Assembly (NCBI GenBank): GCA_038247245.1
Contig: JBBRVE010000006.1
Coordinates: 10,167-74,166 of the forward strand
DNA: 64,000 nt
Origin: JAPWJZ01 sp038247245
Lineage (GTDB): Bacteria > Pseudomonadota > Alphaproteobacteria > Micavibrionales > UBA2020
Direction of reading: 5' to 3'
Program-made: the position numbers and the translations under genes
Notes under the pieces: model-generated
Database searches by the model: none
Told to the model about the DNA's origin: nothing
The model's input: the letters and a program-made list of their open reading frames with translations, nothing else
Shown here: piece by piece, positions 19,258 through 27,451 of the stretch
Numbering within the stretch: the stretch's first letter is position 1
How the letters are laid out: each line of letters starts with the position of its first letter

Positions 19258-20856
19258 CAGCACCCGAAAATATCGACGCCGAGGTTGTCATCATCGGGTC
19301 GGGCGTTGCGGGCGCGATCACGGCATGCCGCCTTGCCGAAAAAGGCGTGAAGAATATCGTGGTGCTGGAGGCCGGCCCCCGCATCGACCGCGCGGCAACC
19401 GTGCAGAATTTCATGAAAAGCCCCTATGACGATGCGTCATCCGGTTATCCCAATCCCGCACATGCGCCGCGCCCCGACTGGAACACCGGAAACGCCGCCA
19501 GCAGCATCGTCATGACCGGCCCTGTTGCGACCAAGACCGAATATTTGCGCGTCGTCGGCGGCACGACATGGCATTGGGCCGGCAGCACGCCGCGCCTGCA
19601 CCCCGCCGATTTCACGCTGCGCAAAAAATACGGCGTCGGGTACGACTGGCCGTTCGGGTATGAAACACTTGCGCCTTATTACAACGAAGCCGAGAAAGAA
19701 TTAGGCGTGGCGGGAGATTCAGCCTTCGATGACGGATCGCCGCGCGACATGCATTTCCCCATGCCGCCCATCCCCTTAAGTTTTTGCGACAGGCAGATCT
19801 CCCAAGGCCTGCCGGAGATCAAGTTTTTTTTCGCGCCCCGTTGCGCGTGCCAGTGTTGCGTATCGCAGTCGCGGGCAGTGCGAGGGTTTCGGGTCGTGCA
19901 TGCCCATCTGTCCCTCCGGCGCGCAATACACAGCCGCCGACCATGTGGCGCAGGCCGAAAAACTCGGCGTGCGCGTAATCGAAAATGCGCGCGTTGACCG
20001 CATCGTTGCCGATGGCGTGGTAAAATATATCGAGGCGAAACGCCCGGATGGCAGTGCAATCACCGCGCGCGCCAAAATATTCGTCCTTGCCGCGAACGGC
20101 ATGGAAACCCCGCGCCTGCTGCTGATGAGCGCCGGTGAAGGCAACGCGGCGGGCATCGCCAACAGCTCGGGACAGGTCGGGCGCAATTTCATGGATCATC
20201 CGACGCTGGTCTTTCGTTTTGTCATGCCAACACCCGTCTGGCCCGGGCGCGGGCCGGTCACGATCATGGCGGCGCATGATTTCCGCGACGGTGCGTTCCG
20301 CAATCAGCGTCCGGGCTGGGTCATTTCGACCGACAACCGCAGCAACCTGTCCGAGATCTCCCGCCGCCTGATCGCGCAAGGAGTCGAACCGCCAGCGCTG
20401 GATGCCGCCATCCGCGACCGCACATCCCGCGAAATACACATCGCCGCCAGCACGGAACAACTGCCCGATGCGCAGAACGGCATCACGCTGGCCTGGGGCA
20501 GGCGCGACAGCGCCGGCCAGCCCGTGATGCGGCATTATTATTCCATCGGCAGCTATGAACAAAACGGCCTCGACCATATCCGCAGCAATTTCACGCGGTA
20601 TGCCAAAACCTTGGGCGCGGAATTGTCCGATACCTTTGGCCCGCTGGCCATCCATCACCAGATGGGCATGACGCGCATGGGCGATGATGCCAGGACATCG
20701 GTGACCGACGGCTTTGGCCGCTGCCATGACCACATGAATTTGTTTATCGCGGGCGCGTCGCTGTTCCCGTCTTCGGCCTGCGTCAACCCGACGCTGACGA
20801 TTGCCGCGCTGGCGCTGCGCAGCGCCGATGAAATCCTGCGCCAGCTGAAACCATAA
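19254..20856 (+). pseudogene. GMC-type FAD sugar dehydrogenase, frameshifted at poly-T
   Basis: The catalytic subunit oxidises a sugar or polyol with FAD and passes electrons to a cytochrome. The first frame (19254-19997) begins with the FAD-binding VVIIGSGVAGA and VVLEAGP motifs. After a run of eight T (19824-19831) homology continues one frame later: PVARASVAYRSRGQCEGFG, then CMPIC, giving the C-x5-C-x3-C cysteines of the 3Fe-4S site. The C-terminal HQMGMTRMG and CVNPTLTIAALALRSAD segments end at 20856. Removing one T would restore about 533 residues, normal for the family. This is either a true inactivating frameshift, a sequencing or assembly error, or a slippage site. No multihaem cytochrome subunit gene is adjacent. 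Confidence 0.85.
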
Positions 20857-20921
20857 TCACCGCATAATTTCCCGATTACACCTTGCAAGAATTTGTTAAT
20901 CGCTTTTCGCTAGAGTTGCGG

Positions 20922-20939
20922 TTAGCGGGAATCCGCTAA
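20922..20939 (+). other. Hairpin before the SPFH gene
   Basis: A perfect 7-bp inverted repeat (TTAGCGG / CCGCTAA) with a four-base loop lies 21 bases before the ATG at 20961. No U-tract follows. It may be a leader hairpin affecting translation or an operator. No obvious sigma-70 promoter with standard spacing was seen here. Confidence 0.3.
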
Positions 20940-20960
20940 GGGCATATTCAGGGGCATACC

Positions 20961-23003
20961 ATGGAATCCAATATCCAGTTTATTTACGCCGTCATCGCGA
21001 TCATCGCGATTGTCGCGATCATGTTCAATTTCCTCGTCAACGTGGGATCAAAGGAAATCGCGATCATGGAGCAGCGGTTTTTCGGCAAGGAACTGGATCC
21101 CGGCCACGTTTTCGCCATGCAGGGCGAAGTCGGATTGAAAGCGGCATACCTTTCCCCCGGCCTGCACGTCGTGCTGTGGCCGATCGTGCGCGTTGTTTAC
21201 AAACCCGATTTTCTCACCATCGGCGCGGATGAACTGGGCATCGTCGAGGCAACCGACGGCCAGGCGCTGTCATCGGGCCGCATTTTCGCCGACGACCCCG
21301 CGGGCGAAACGCATAACAATTTTCAAGACCCACTTGCCTTCATGGCCAATGGAGGCATCCGCGGCAAACAGCTGCGTTTCCTGACCAACGGCACGTTCAA
21401 GATCAACCCGTACCTGTTCAAGGTCAGCAAGATCAAAAAAACCTTTATTCCCGAAGGATCGATCGGCGTCGTGACGGCATCGGACGGCGCGCCGCTGAAC
21501 CGTTTGCTGGGTCATAGCGTTTCCGGCCATGACAACTTCCAGAAGGCGGAATCTTTCCTGAAAAATGGCGGCCAGAAAGGCCCGCAAATCGATTTTCTGC
21601 GCCCCGGCACCTATAACATCAATACCGAAATCTTCCGCGTTGAAGTGCGCGAGGCGGTGAAGGTGGGCGAAAACGAAATCGGCGTCGTAGACTCACGCGA
21701 CGGCCTGCCCATGAACGAACATGAAGTCGTCGTGCAGACGCCCGAAAACCACGACAATTTCCAGGACGGTGAAAGGTTCCTGAAAAACGGCGGCCAGCGC
21801 GGGCCTCAGGAAAATATCCTGACACCCGGCACCTATTACATCAACCCCTACCTGTTTGCCGTCACGAAACATAAACAGACGACGATCAAGCAGGGCGAAG
21901 TCGGCGTGATGATTTCCAATATCGGCAAAGACCCGTCGGAATTCAACACGCCCGAACGTCAGGCCGAAGACGCGTCCGACGACAAGGGCCGCACGCGCCA
22001 TGTCGTCAGCCGCGGTTTCCGCGGCATCCAGCGCGAGGTGTTGGGACCCGGCTCCTATAACATCAACCCGCTTGCCTATTACGTCATCATCATCCCGACT
22101 GTGACCCGCTCCGTTGAATGGAGCGCGGAGAGCAATCAGGCCGCCGGCGCCGCCAGCTTCGATCCGTTCGAAGTCGTCTCGCATGACGGCTTCCCGATGA
22201 AGGTCGAAGTGCGCTGCCAGTACCGCATCCTGCCGGAAAACGCGCCCTATGTGGTGCAGAAGATCGGCTCTGTCGCGCAGCTGGAATCAAACGTGCTGCA
22301 TCCCCAGATCGACGGTATCTTCCGCGCGCAGGTCGCGCGCAGCCCCGCGATCGCATACCAGCAGAACCGCGCCGAAGAACAGAAAATGGCCGAGGAAGCC
22401 GTGCGTCAGGATTTGACCAAATACCGCGTCGAGGTCGTGTCCGTCATGGTCACCAATATCCATCTGCCCGAAGCACTGATGCGCACCACGCAGCAGAAGA
22501 ATCTGGCGGAGCAGGAAAAATCGATGTATGACGCGAAAAAAGACGCCGAAACGCGCCGCATCCAGTATGAAAAAACCAAGACCGAGGCCGACCAGCAGGT
22601 AAAAATCTCCGCCGCCGAAGCCGGCATCATGGTCGCACAACACGAAGCGAAGCAGACCGAAGAACGCGCGCGCGGCGACGCGGCACGCGTGCGGATGCTC
22701 GCAGAAGCCGACGCGATGCGCACCAAGCAGATCGGTGACGCCGAAGCATCCATCATTCAGGCAAAGGGCGAGGCGCAGGCAAAAGCCTATCGCGATCAGG
22801 CCGGGGCGCTCACAGCGTCGGGCGTCACTTCCGTCGAGATCATGAAGGCGATTTCTACCGCAGGATTGAAAATCACGCCCGACATCCTTGTCTCCGGCGC
22901 GAACAGCGACGGCTCGGGCAACAATGGTGGCGGCCTCGTCAACGTGCTACTCGGCCGTATGCTGCAGGATACGAAATCGGCCAACGACGGAAAGGCCGCG
23001 TAG
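20961..23003 (+). CDS. SPFH/Band 7 (flotillin-like) membrane protein with internal repeats
   Basis: This 680-residue protein starts with one TM segment (about residues 7-28). About residues 93-390 hold tandem units of roughly 75 residues, each with G-[IV]-V-x3-DG, then HDNFQ, FLKNGGQ and PGTYNINP-like stretches; three are clear and a fourth is degenerate. The SPFH domain follows (about 395-520), then a long Ala/Glu/Lys-rich coiled coil (about 520-640) and a Gly/Asn-rich tail. Such proteins form large membrane-associated oligomeric cages or scaffolds. The gene stands alone on its strand, so its clients cannot be inferred from context. Confidence 0.85.
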   Translation: MESNIQFIYAVIAIIAIVAIMFNFLVNVGSKEIAIMEQRFFGKELDPGHVFAMQGEVGLKAAYLSPGLHVVLWPIVRVVYKPDFLTIGADELGIVEATDGQALSSGRIFADDPAGETHNNFQDPLAFMANGGIRGKQLRFLTNGTFKINPYLFKVSKIKKTFIPEGSIGVVTASDGAPLNRLLGHSVSGHDNFQKAESFLKNGGQKGPQIDFLRPGTYNINTEIFRVEVREAVKVGENEIGVVDSRDGLPMNEHEVVVQTPENHDNFQDGERFLKNGGQRGPQENILTPGTYYINPYLFAVTKHKQTTIKQGEVGVMISNIGKDPSEFNTPERQAEDASDDKGRTRHVVSRGFRGIQREVLGPGSYNINPLAYYVIIIPTVTRSVEWSAESNQAAGAASFDPFEVVSHDGFPMKVEVRCQYRILPENAPYVVQKIGSVAQLESNVLHPQIDGIFRAQVARSPAIAYQQNRAEEQKMAEEAVRQDLTKYRVEVVSVMVTNIHLPEALMRTTQQKNLAEQEKSMYDAKKDAETRRIQYEKTKTEADQQVKISAAEAGIMVAQHEAKQTEERARGDAARVRMLAEADAMRTKQIGDAEASIIQAKGEAQAKAYRDQAGALTASGVTSVEIMKAISTAGLKITPDILVSGANSDGSGNNGGGLVNVLLGRMLQDTKSANDGKAA

Positions 23004-23007
23004 AGGA

Positions 23008-23325
23008 TCATCCCCGGTGCAGCAGTGATCCCCCAAAACACAAGATAGCGCCCGCCAGCGAGACGGCGCCGAAAATAATGCATGTCCGCCGGGGCAGCTT
23101 CAATTGCATGCCCAATGACGTCAGCACAATCATGGACAAGAACACATAGCCCGCCCCGCAAAGAACCGCCGCCATGCCATCAAGCGTATAAGGGCCGCTA
23201 TAGCGTGCCGTGCTTTCGAAATGGCGCGTCACGATGGCCGTTATACCCCGCGCGGCCAGCAAAAGCGCAAGAAATGACACTATAACGGCAAAAGCCCATG
23301 CGCCGGGTTTTTGTGGTTTTTCCAT
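23008..23325 (-). CDS. Small integral membrane protein (three TM segments)
   Basis: I do not recognise this 105-residue protein. Three hydrophobic segments are visible (about residues 11-28, 47-68 and 80-98), with short charged loops and a His-Arg-Gly end. Its ATG lies two bases after the stop of the Tat-exported FAD oxidase, so it is almost certainly co-transcribed with it. It could anchor the exported oxidase or carry electrons from it, but no haem- or metal-binding motif is clear. Confidence 0.65.
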   Translation of the reverse strand: MEKPQKPGAWAFAVIVSFLALLLAARGITAIVTRHFESTARYSGPYTLDGMAAVLCGAGYVFLSMIVLTSLGMQLKLPRRTCIIFGAVSLAGAILCFGGSLLHRG

Positions 23326-23327
23326 TT

Positions 23328-24794
23328 TTATTCTTTTCCAAACATTTTTTTGTAATACCTGTACCAGTCGCTCTGGAATACTTCGCCGGGATCATAGGCT
23401 TGTTTCAACGAGAGCAGGCGTTGCAGTTTAGGATAGCCGCGCTCGACCTGTTCCTTCAGCGCCCAGCGGTGATAGGTCAGGTAATAGGTGCCACCAAGTG
23501 ACAGCGCGATATCATACAGCGCGCGGAAATCATGCTTGGCTTTCTCGATCCCGTCCACCGTATGCACAACGTATAAATTGAAAATGATGCAGGCGTAATC
23601 TTCGCGCGCCCATGGCAGGAAACTTTCGGTGTCCTGCTGGATGAAACGCACCGTGCCGTAAATAATATCCATGCCGTTTTGCAGCGCGGCCTTGCGCGCG
23701 GTTTCCATGAATTCGGCGAATTTCGCGCGGGGTACGTACACCTCGCTCAGCATCAGCGACGATCCCGCCGCTTCGCCGCGCTCCTTGGCGAATTCCTTGT
23801 TGAAGTCCTTCAGGTAAATACCTGTCTGGTGCGCATCCGACCAGTAAATCTGGCCGTTTGTTTCAAGGTAATGGTCGCGGTAAACTTCATAGGCGCGTTT
23901 TTTGTCGAGATGCGCGAGGCGGTACAGCCCCTTCCACGCATCAAGGCCAAGGTCGTGCGATGCTTCCGACACCGGCGTATCATCGGGCACGGGCACATAA
24001 CAGGTGAAGATGCCGCGCCGCATGAAATCTTCCGATTTTTCATCGGTCATATATTGGAAATCGCCGTAAAGGTATCCGTCCTTCACGCGGCTTTCCACCG
24101 CCGCGATCAGCTCGGCGGCGTTAATCACCTCGACCACGCGCTTCAGCTTGATGCGTTTGCCAAGCCGCAGTTTGATTGTGTTGATGATGCCGAACAGCCC
24201 GTAGCCGCCGATCACCTGTTTAAACAGCTCCGCATTTTCATCACGGCTGCAATTGACCAGCTGTTCATCCGCCGTCAGCAGCGTGAAGGATTCGATATCG
24301 CTGATGATCGGCGGCTTGACAAGGCTGCGCCCGTGGATGTTCGATGCCAGCGCGCCGCCCAGCGTCAGTTCATCCGCGCCGGTCTGTTTTTGTATCACGC
24401 ATAAATCGGGCGCGTTTTTATTAAGGTGCGCGATCAATTGCGGCCACATGATGCCCGATTCAATCTCGACAATTTTCGCGGCGGCATCAAGCGAGACGAC
24501 CTTGTTCATCGACCGCATGTCGAACAGCGTGGTATCCGCGCCGAACTGCTGGCCGCCCATCGCGTGGCGCGCGCCCGAAATGCTCACCTTCTGGCCGAGG
24601 CGTTTGGCGTAAGATAACCCGCGTATCAGGTCGCCCGCGCCTTCGGGCGTCAGGATTTCGGCGACCGTGGTGGGGTTCAGCTGGGAATGCACATCATTCA
24701 CCCGTTCCCCCGCCGCCAGCAATTGCGCGGGCCGCATGAAGGGCAGCGACGATGCCGCCATCGCCGTGCTTTTCAGGAAATCACGCCGTTTCAT
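23328..24794 (-). CDS. Tat-exported FAD-linked oxidase/dehydrogenase
   Basis: The 488-residue protein begins with a twin-arginine signal (KRRDFLKST), so it should be exported folded with FAD bound. The body matches the PCMH-type FAD domain (SISGARHAMGGQQFG, then LTLGGALASNIHGRSL) followed by a C-terminal substrate domain, as in alditol oxidase, aldonolactone oxidase and related flavoproteins. The substrate is not evident. It sits between two small membrane-protein genes in the same direction, suggesting a membrane-associated redox unit. A shorter cytoplasmic relative is encoded at 35360-36616. Confidence 0.85.
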   Translation of the reverse strand: MKRRDFLKSTAMAASSLPFMRPAQLLAAGERVNDVHSQLNPTTVAEILTPEGAGDLIRGLSYAKRLGQKVSISGARHAMGGQQFGADTTLFDMRSMNKVVSLDAAAKIVEIESGIMWPQLIAHLNKNAPDLCVIQKQTGADELTLGGALASNIHGRSLVKPPIISDIESFTLLTADEQLVNCSRDENAELFKQVIGGYGLFGIINTIKLRLGKRIKLKRVVEVINAAELIAAVESRVKDGYLYGDFQYMTDEKSEDFMRRGIFTCYVPVPDDTPVSEASHDLGLDAWKGLYRLAHLDKKRAYEVYRDHYLETNGQIYWSDAHQTGIYLKDFNKEFAKERGEAAGSSLMLSEVYVPRAKFAEFMETARKAALQNGMDIIYGTVRFIQQDTESFLPWAREDYACIIFNLYVVHTVDGIEKAKHDFRALYDIALSLGGTYYLTYHRWALKEQVERGYPKLQRLLSLKQAYDPGEVFQSDWYRYYKKMFGKE

Positions 24795-25419
24795 GTTTTG
24801 CTCCGGTCAGATGGCGGGCGCAGAGGTAAATCAGGATGATCGCGGTAAACTGGATCAGGTGGAACAGCGCGTTATGATCGAAATAAACCGGATGCAGCGC
24901 AAGTTTGAAATGCTGCACGCCCGCGCCCGCAAATGTCAGCAGCAATCCGGCGATGCCCGCAATCATCGCCCGCGCGCGTGTTTTGCGCCAGACGCAGATA
25001 AACCCCGTCATCATGAACAGCACAGCGGGCAGGTAATTCGCCAGCGCGACCGCGAAACCTGATTCATATTGTGAAATGTAAAAGCAATAACCCAGCAATT
25101 GCAGCAGCGCGACACGCTGCACGATCCCGGCCCCTTTCACGGGCAACAGCAGCACCGCGCCGACACACCAGCCCGCCAGCGCCATAACGCCCAGCGAGGC
25201 CAGCGTCAGCAGCCATAAATTCACATGAATTTCGGATGCCTCATCGGCAAAAAATCCATGCACCAGTGCGCCCGCGAATGCGCCGATGCCGATGCCCGCG
25301 AACATCATCAGGAACGCCGCGCGCAACGGCGAAGCCGGTGAACGTAAGATCAATGCCGCGACCACCGCACATTCGGCGGCGACAATAAAATCAGTGATGG
25401 TGACGGCAGGTTCCAGCAT
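24781..25419 (-). CDS. Polytopic membrane protein (DUF6962-like)
   Basis: The 212-residue protein has about six or seven hydrophobic helices and little soluble sequence. A conserved-looking motif, HPVYFDHNALFHLIQ, lies near the last helix and is rich in His and Asp, which could bind haem or metal. The overall look matches the uncharacterised DUF6962-type membrane proteins; this label is from memory and tentative. Its 3' end overlaps the start of the Tat FAD oxidase by 14 bases, so the two are translationally coupled. It may accept electrons from the exported flavoprotein. The gene is divergent from the MFS transporter. Confidence 0.7.
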   Translation of the reverse strand: MLEPAVTITDFIVAAECAVVAALILRSPASPLRAAFLMMFAGIGIGAFAGALVHGFFADEASEIHVNLWLLTLASLGVMALAGWCVGAVLLLPVKGAGIVQRVALLQLLGYCFYISQYESGFAVALANYLPAVLFMMTGFICVWRKTRARAMIAGIAGLLLTFAGAGVQHFKLALHPVYFDHNALFHLIQFTAIILIYLCARHLTGAKHETA

Positions 25420-25520
25420 TGCTGCAGTGTAACAAAATACTGAAACAATTCAATATTTTAACGCTTCCGCTTTCTGCCTGTTCTGCTATAAACCTGATTA
25501 TCAAAAATAGGAAAACCAAT

Positions 25521-26783
25521 ATGACCAAAAGCGCCGCTGAACCCGGCATTTTCGCACAAATGACACAGGACAAAATCGTGACGCTGACGATTTTGGTCGC
25601 GGCCTTCGGCTATTTTGTCGATGTGTTCGACCTGCTGCTGTTCAACATCCTGCGCGTGCCGAGCCTGAAAGACCTCGGCGTGCCGGAAGACCAATTGCTG
25701 GATCAGGGCGTGTTCCTGCTGAACACGCAAATGGCGGGGTTGCTGATCGGCGGTTTTTTCTGGGGAATGGCGGGCGATAAATTTGGCCGCCTGTCCGTCT
25801 TGTTCGGCTCGATCATCCTTTATTCCTTCGGCAATATCGCGAATGCCTTTGTTACCACAGTCGATCAATATGCGATCCTGCGATTTATCACCGGCCTTGG
25901 CTTGGCGGGCGAACTCGGCGTGGGTGTGACCCTGGCATCCGAATTGCTGCCGCGCAAGCTGCGTGGCCTCGGCACCACCTTTATCGCTTCCATCGGCGTC
26001 ATGGGCGCGGTCGCGGCTGGAATTATTGCCAATTATGTGTCGTGGCGGCATGCGTATATGATTGGCGGCGGCATGGGTTTTCTGCTGTTGCTGTTGCGCG
26101 TGGGGGTCAAGGAATCCGGTATGTTCAAAAAGGTCGTCGCAGAAGGCCCCAAAGTGGCACGGGGCAATATCCTGATGTTCTTCCGCGACCTTGACCTGTT
26201 CCGCCGTTACATGGCTGTCCTGATGATCGGCGCGCCGCTGTGGTGCATCGTCGGCATGTTCATCACCTTTACCCCCGAATTCGCGAAAGATTTCGGGATG
26301 CAGGGAACGCTGCCCACCGCCGCGAATGCCGTTTTGTGGTGCTATGTCGGCTTGACCGTTGGCGATATGCTGAGCGGGCTGCTCAGCCAGTACCTGCAGA
26401 GCCGGCGCAAATCGATCGCCGTATCGCTGGTGTTTTTGATTTGCAGCACGCTTGTCTTTACGCAGGTCACGCCGTCCAGCGTTGAAATGTATTATGCGAT
26501 GTGCCTCATGATGGGCATTGGCGCGGGATACTGGGCGATGTTCGTGCAGATCGGGGCGGAACAGTTCGGCACCAACCTGCGCGCAACCGCCGCCACCAGC
26601 GTGCCGAACGTGGCGCGCGGCCTTGCGATCCCCATTACGCTGGGTTTCCGCGCAATGATACCGGCGCTGGGCGTGACGGGCGGCGGACTTGCCGTATTCG
26701 CGGCCGTGATGGCGCTGGCCTTTGCGGGATTGCTGCTGGTCAAGGAAACATTCCATGACGACCTCGACTATGTAGAAAAATAG
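25521..26783 (+). CDS. MFS transporter
   Basis: This 420-residue transporter has about twelve TM helices. The loop 2-3 signature is present as GMAGDKFGRLSVLFG, and a LASELLPRKLRG motif follows in the first half, as in sugar-acid/metabolite:H+ symporters. I chose the ATG at 25521, preceded by AGGAA with good spacing; upstream in-frame codons would only add a hydrophilic leader. It starts a plus-strand run with a FecR-like gene, malate synthase and puuD, so import of a purine-breakdown compound (urate, allantoin or a C4 acid) is a reasonable guess. Substrate is unknown. Confidence 0.85.
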   Translation: MTKSAAEPGIFAQMTQDKIVTLTILVAAFGYFVDVFDLLLFNILRVPSLKDLGVPEDQLLDQGVFLLNTQMAGLLIGGFFWGMAGDKFGRLSVLFGSIILYSFGNIANAFVTTVDQYAILRFITGLGLAGELGVGVTLASELLPRKLRGLGTTFIASIGVMGAVAAGIIANYVSWRHAYMIGGGMGFLLLLLRVGVKESGMFKKVVAEGPKVARGNILMFFRDLDLFRRYMAVLMIGAPLWCIVGMFITFTPEFAKDFGMQGTLPTAANAVLWCYVGLTVGDMLSGLLSQYLQSRRKSIAVSLVFLICSTLVFTQVTPSSVEMYYAMCLMMGIGAGYWAMFVQIGAEQFGTNLRATAATSVPNVARGLAIPITLGFRAMIPALGVTGGGLAVFAAVMALAFAGLLLVKETFHDDLDYVEK

Positions 26784-26820
26784 CAAGACTGGTGATAGGC
26801 TTGCCGGATAGGAGATTTTC

Positions 26821-27450
26821 ATGAAATATCTTTTTCTTGCCGCCGTTTTGTTTTTCGCAAGCCCCGCACAGGCGGCAGAATTCGCAGGTTATGTCCGCGA
26901 GGTATCGGGCGATGTCACCATCGACCGTGGCGCGGGCGCAAAACCGCTGCACCGGGGCGACGATATCGCCATCAACGACAAGATCGTGACCGGCAAGGAC
27001 GGTCGCACGAAAATCAAATTCGCCGACGGCGCCGAGCTGGTGCTGGCGCAGCATGGCAGCCTGACAATCGACCAGTATGTGTACGGCCCGAAAAAACCGC
27101 ATAACGGCAAAGCGGAGATGACGGTGCTGGACAGTGCCTTTTCCTTCACCGGCGGCTGGATGGACAAGGGCGATAAATCCGACGTGAAAATGAACCTGAA
27201 TTTCGGCACCATCGGCGTGCGCGGCACGAAAATCATGCGCGCGATGAACGGCATGGAATGCTGGATCTTCCTGCAATCCGGCCATATCGATGTGTACAAC
27301 AAGGGCGGCAAGGTATCGCTGAGCCCCGGCGAAGGCACGATCATGACGGGAAAATCAAAAGCCCCCGCCGCGCCGCATATCTGGCCGAAAAAAGAAATCG
27401 CATGGATCAGCGCGAATGTCGCGGGAGAAGCGAAAGAATGGAAGCCGTAA
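26821..27450 (+). CDS. Exported FecR-domain protein
   Basis: The 209-residue protein has a cleavable signal peptide (about residues 1-19, ending QAA). The mature part matches the FecR domain: an N-terminal repeat-like VREVSGDVTIDRGAG segment, a GRTKIKFADGAELVLAQHGSLTIDQYVY core, and FGTIGVRGTKIM. Unlike true FecR anti-sigma regulators it has no TM helix and no neighbouring sigma factor, so a regulatory role is doubtful; many such exported FecR-domain proteins have unknown function. The ATG follows a GGAG sequence, and the stop lies one base before malate synthase. Confidence 0.78.
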   Translation: MKYLFLAAVLFFASPAQAAEFAGYVREVSGDVTIDRGAGAKPLHRGDDIAINDKIVTGKDGRTKIKFADGAELVLAQHGSLTIDQYVYGPKKPHNGKAEMTVLDSAFSFTGGWMDKGDKSDVKMNLNFGTIGVRGTKIMRAMNGMECWIFLQSGHIDVYNKGGKVSLSPGEGTIMTGKSKAPAAPHIWPKKEIAWISANVAGEAKEWKP

Positions 27451-27451
27451 T

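Noticed and set aside
25458..26822. Minus-strand open frame of 454 codons over the MFS transporter
   Set aside because: Its product is His/Gln/Arg-rich without motifs, as expected of a shadow; the plus strand encodes a clear MFS protein.
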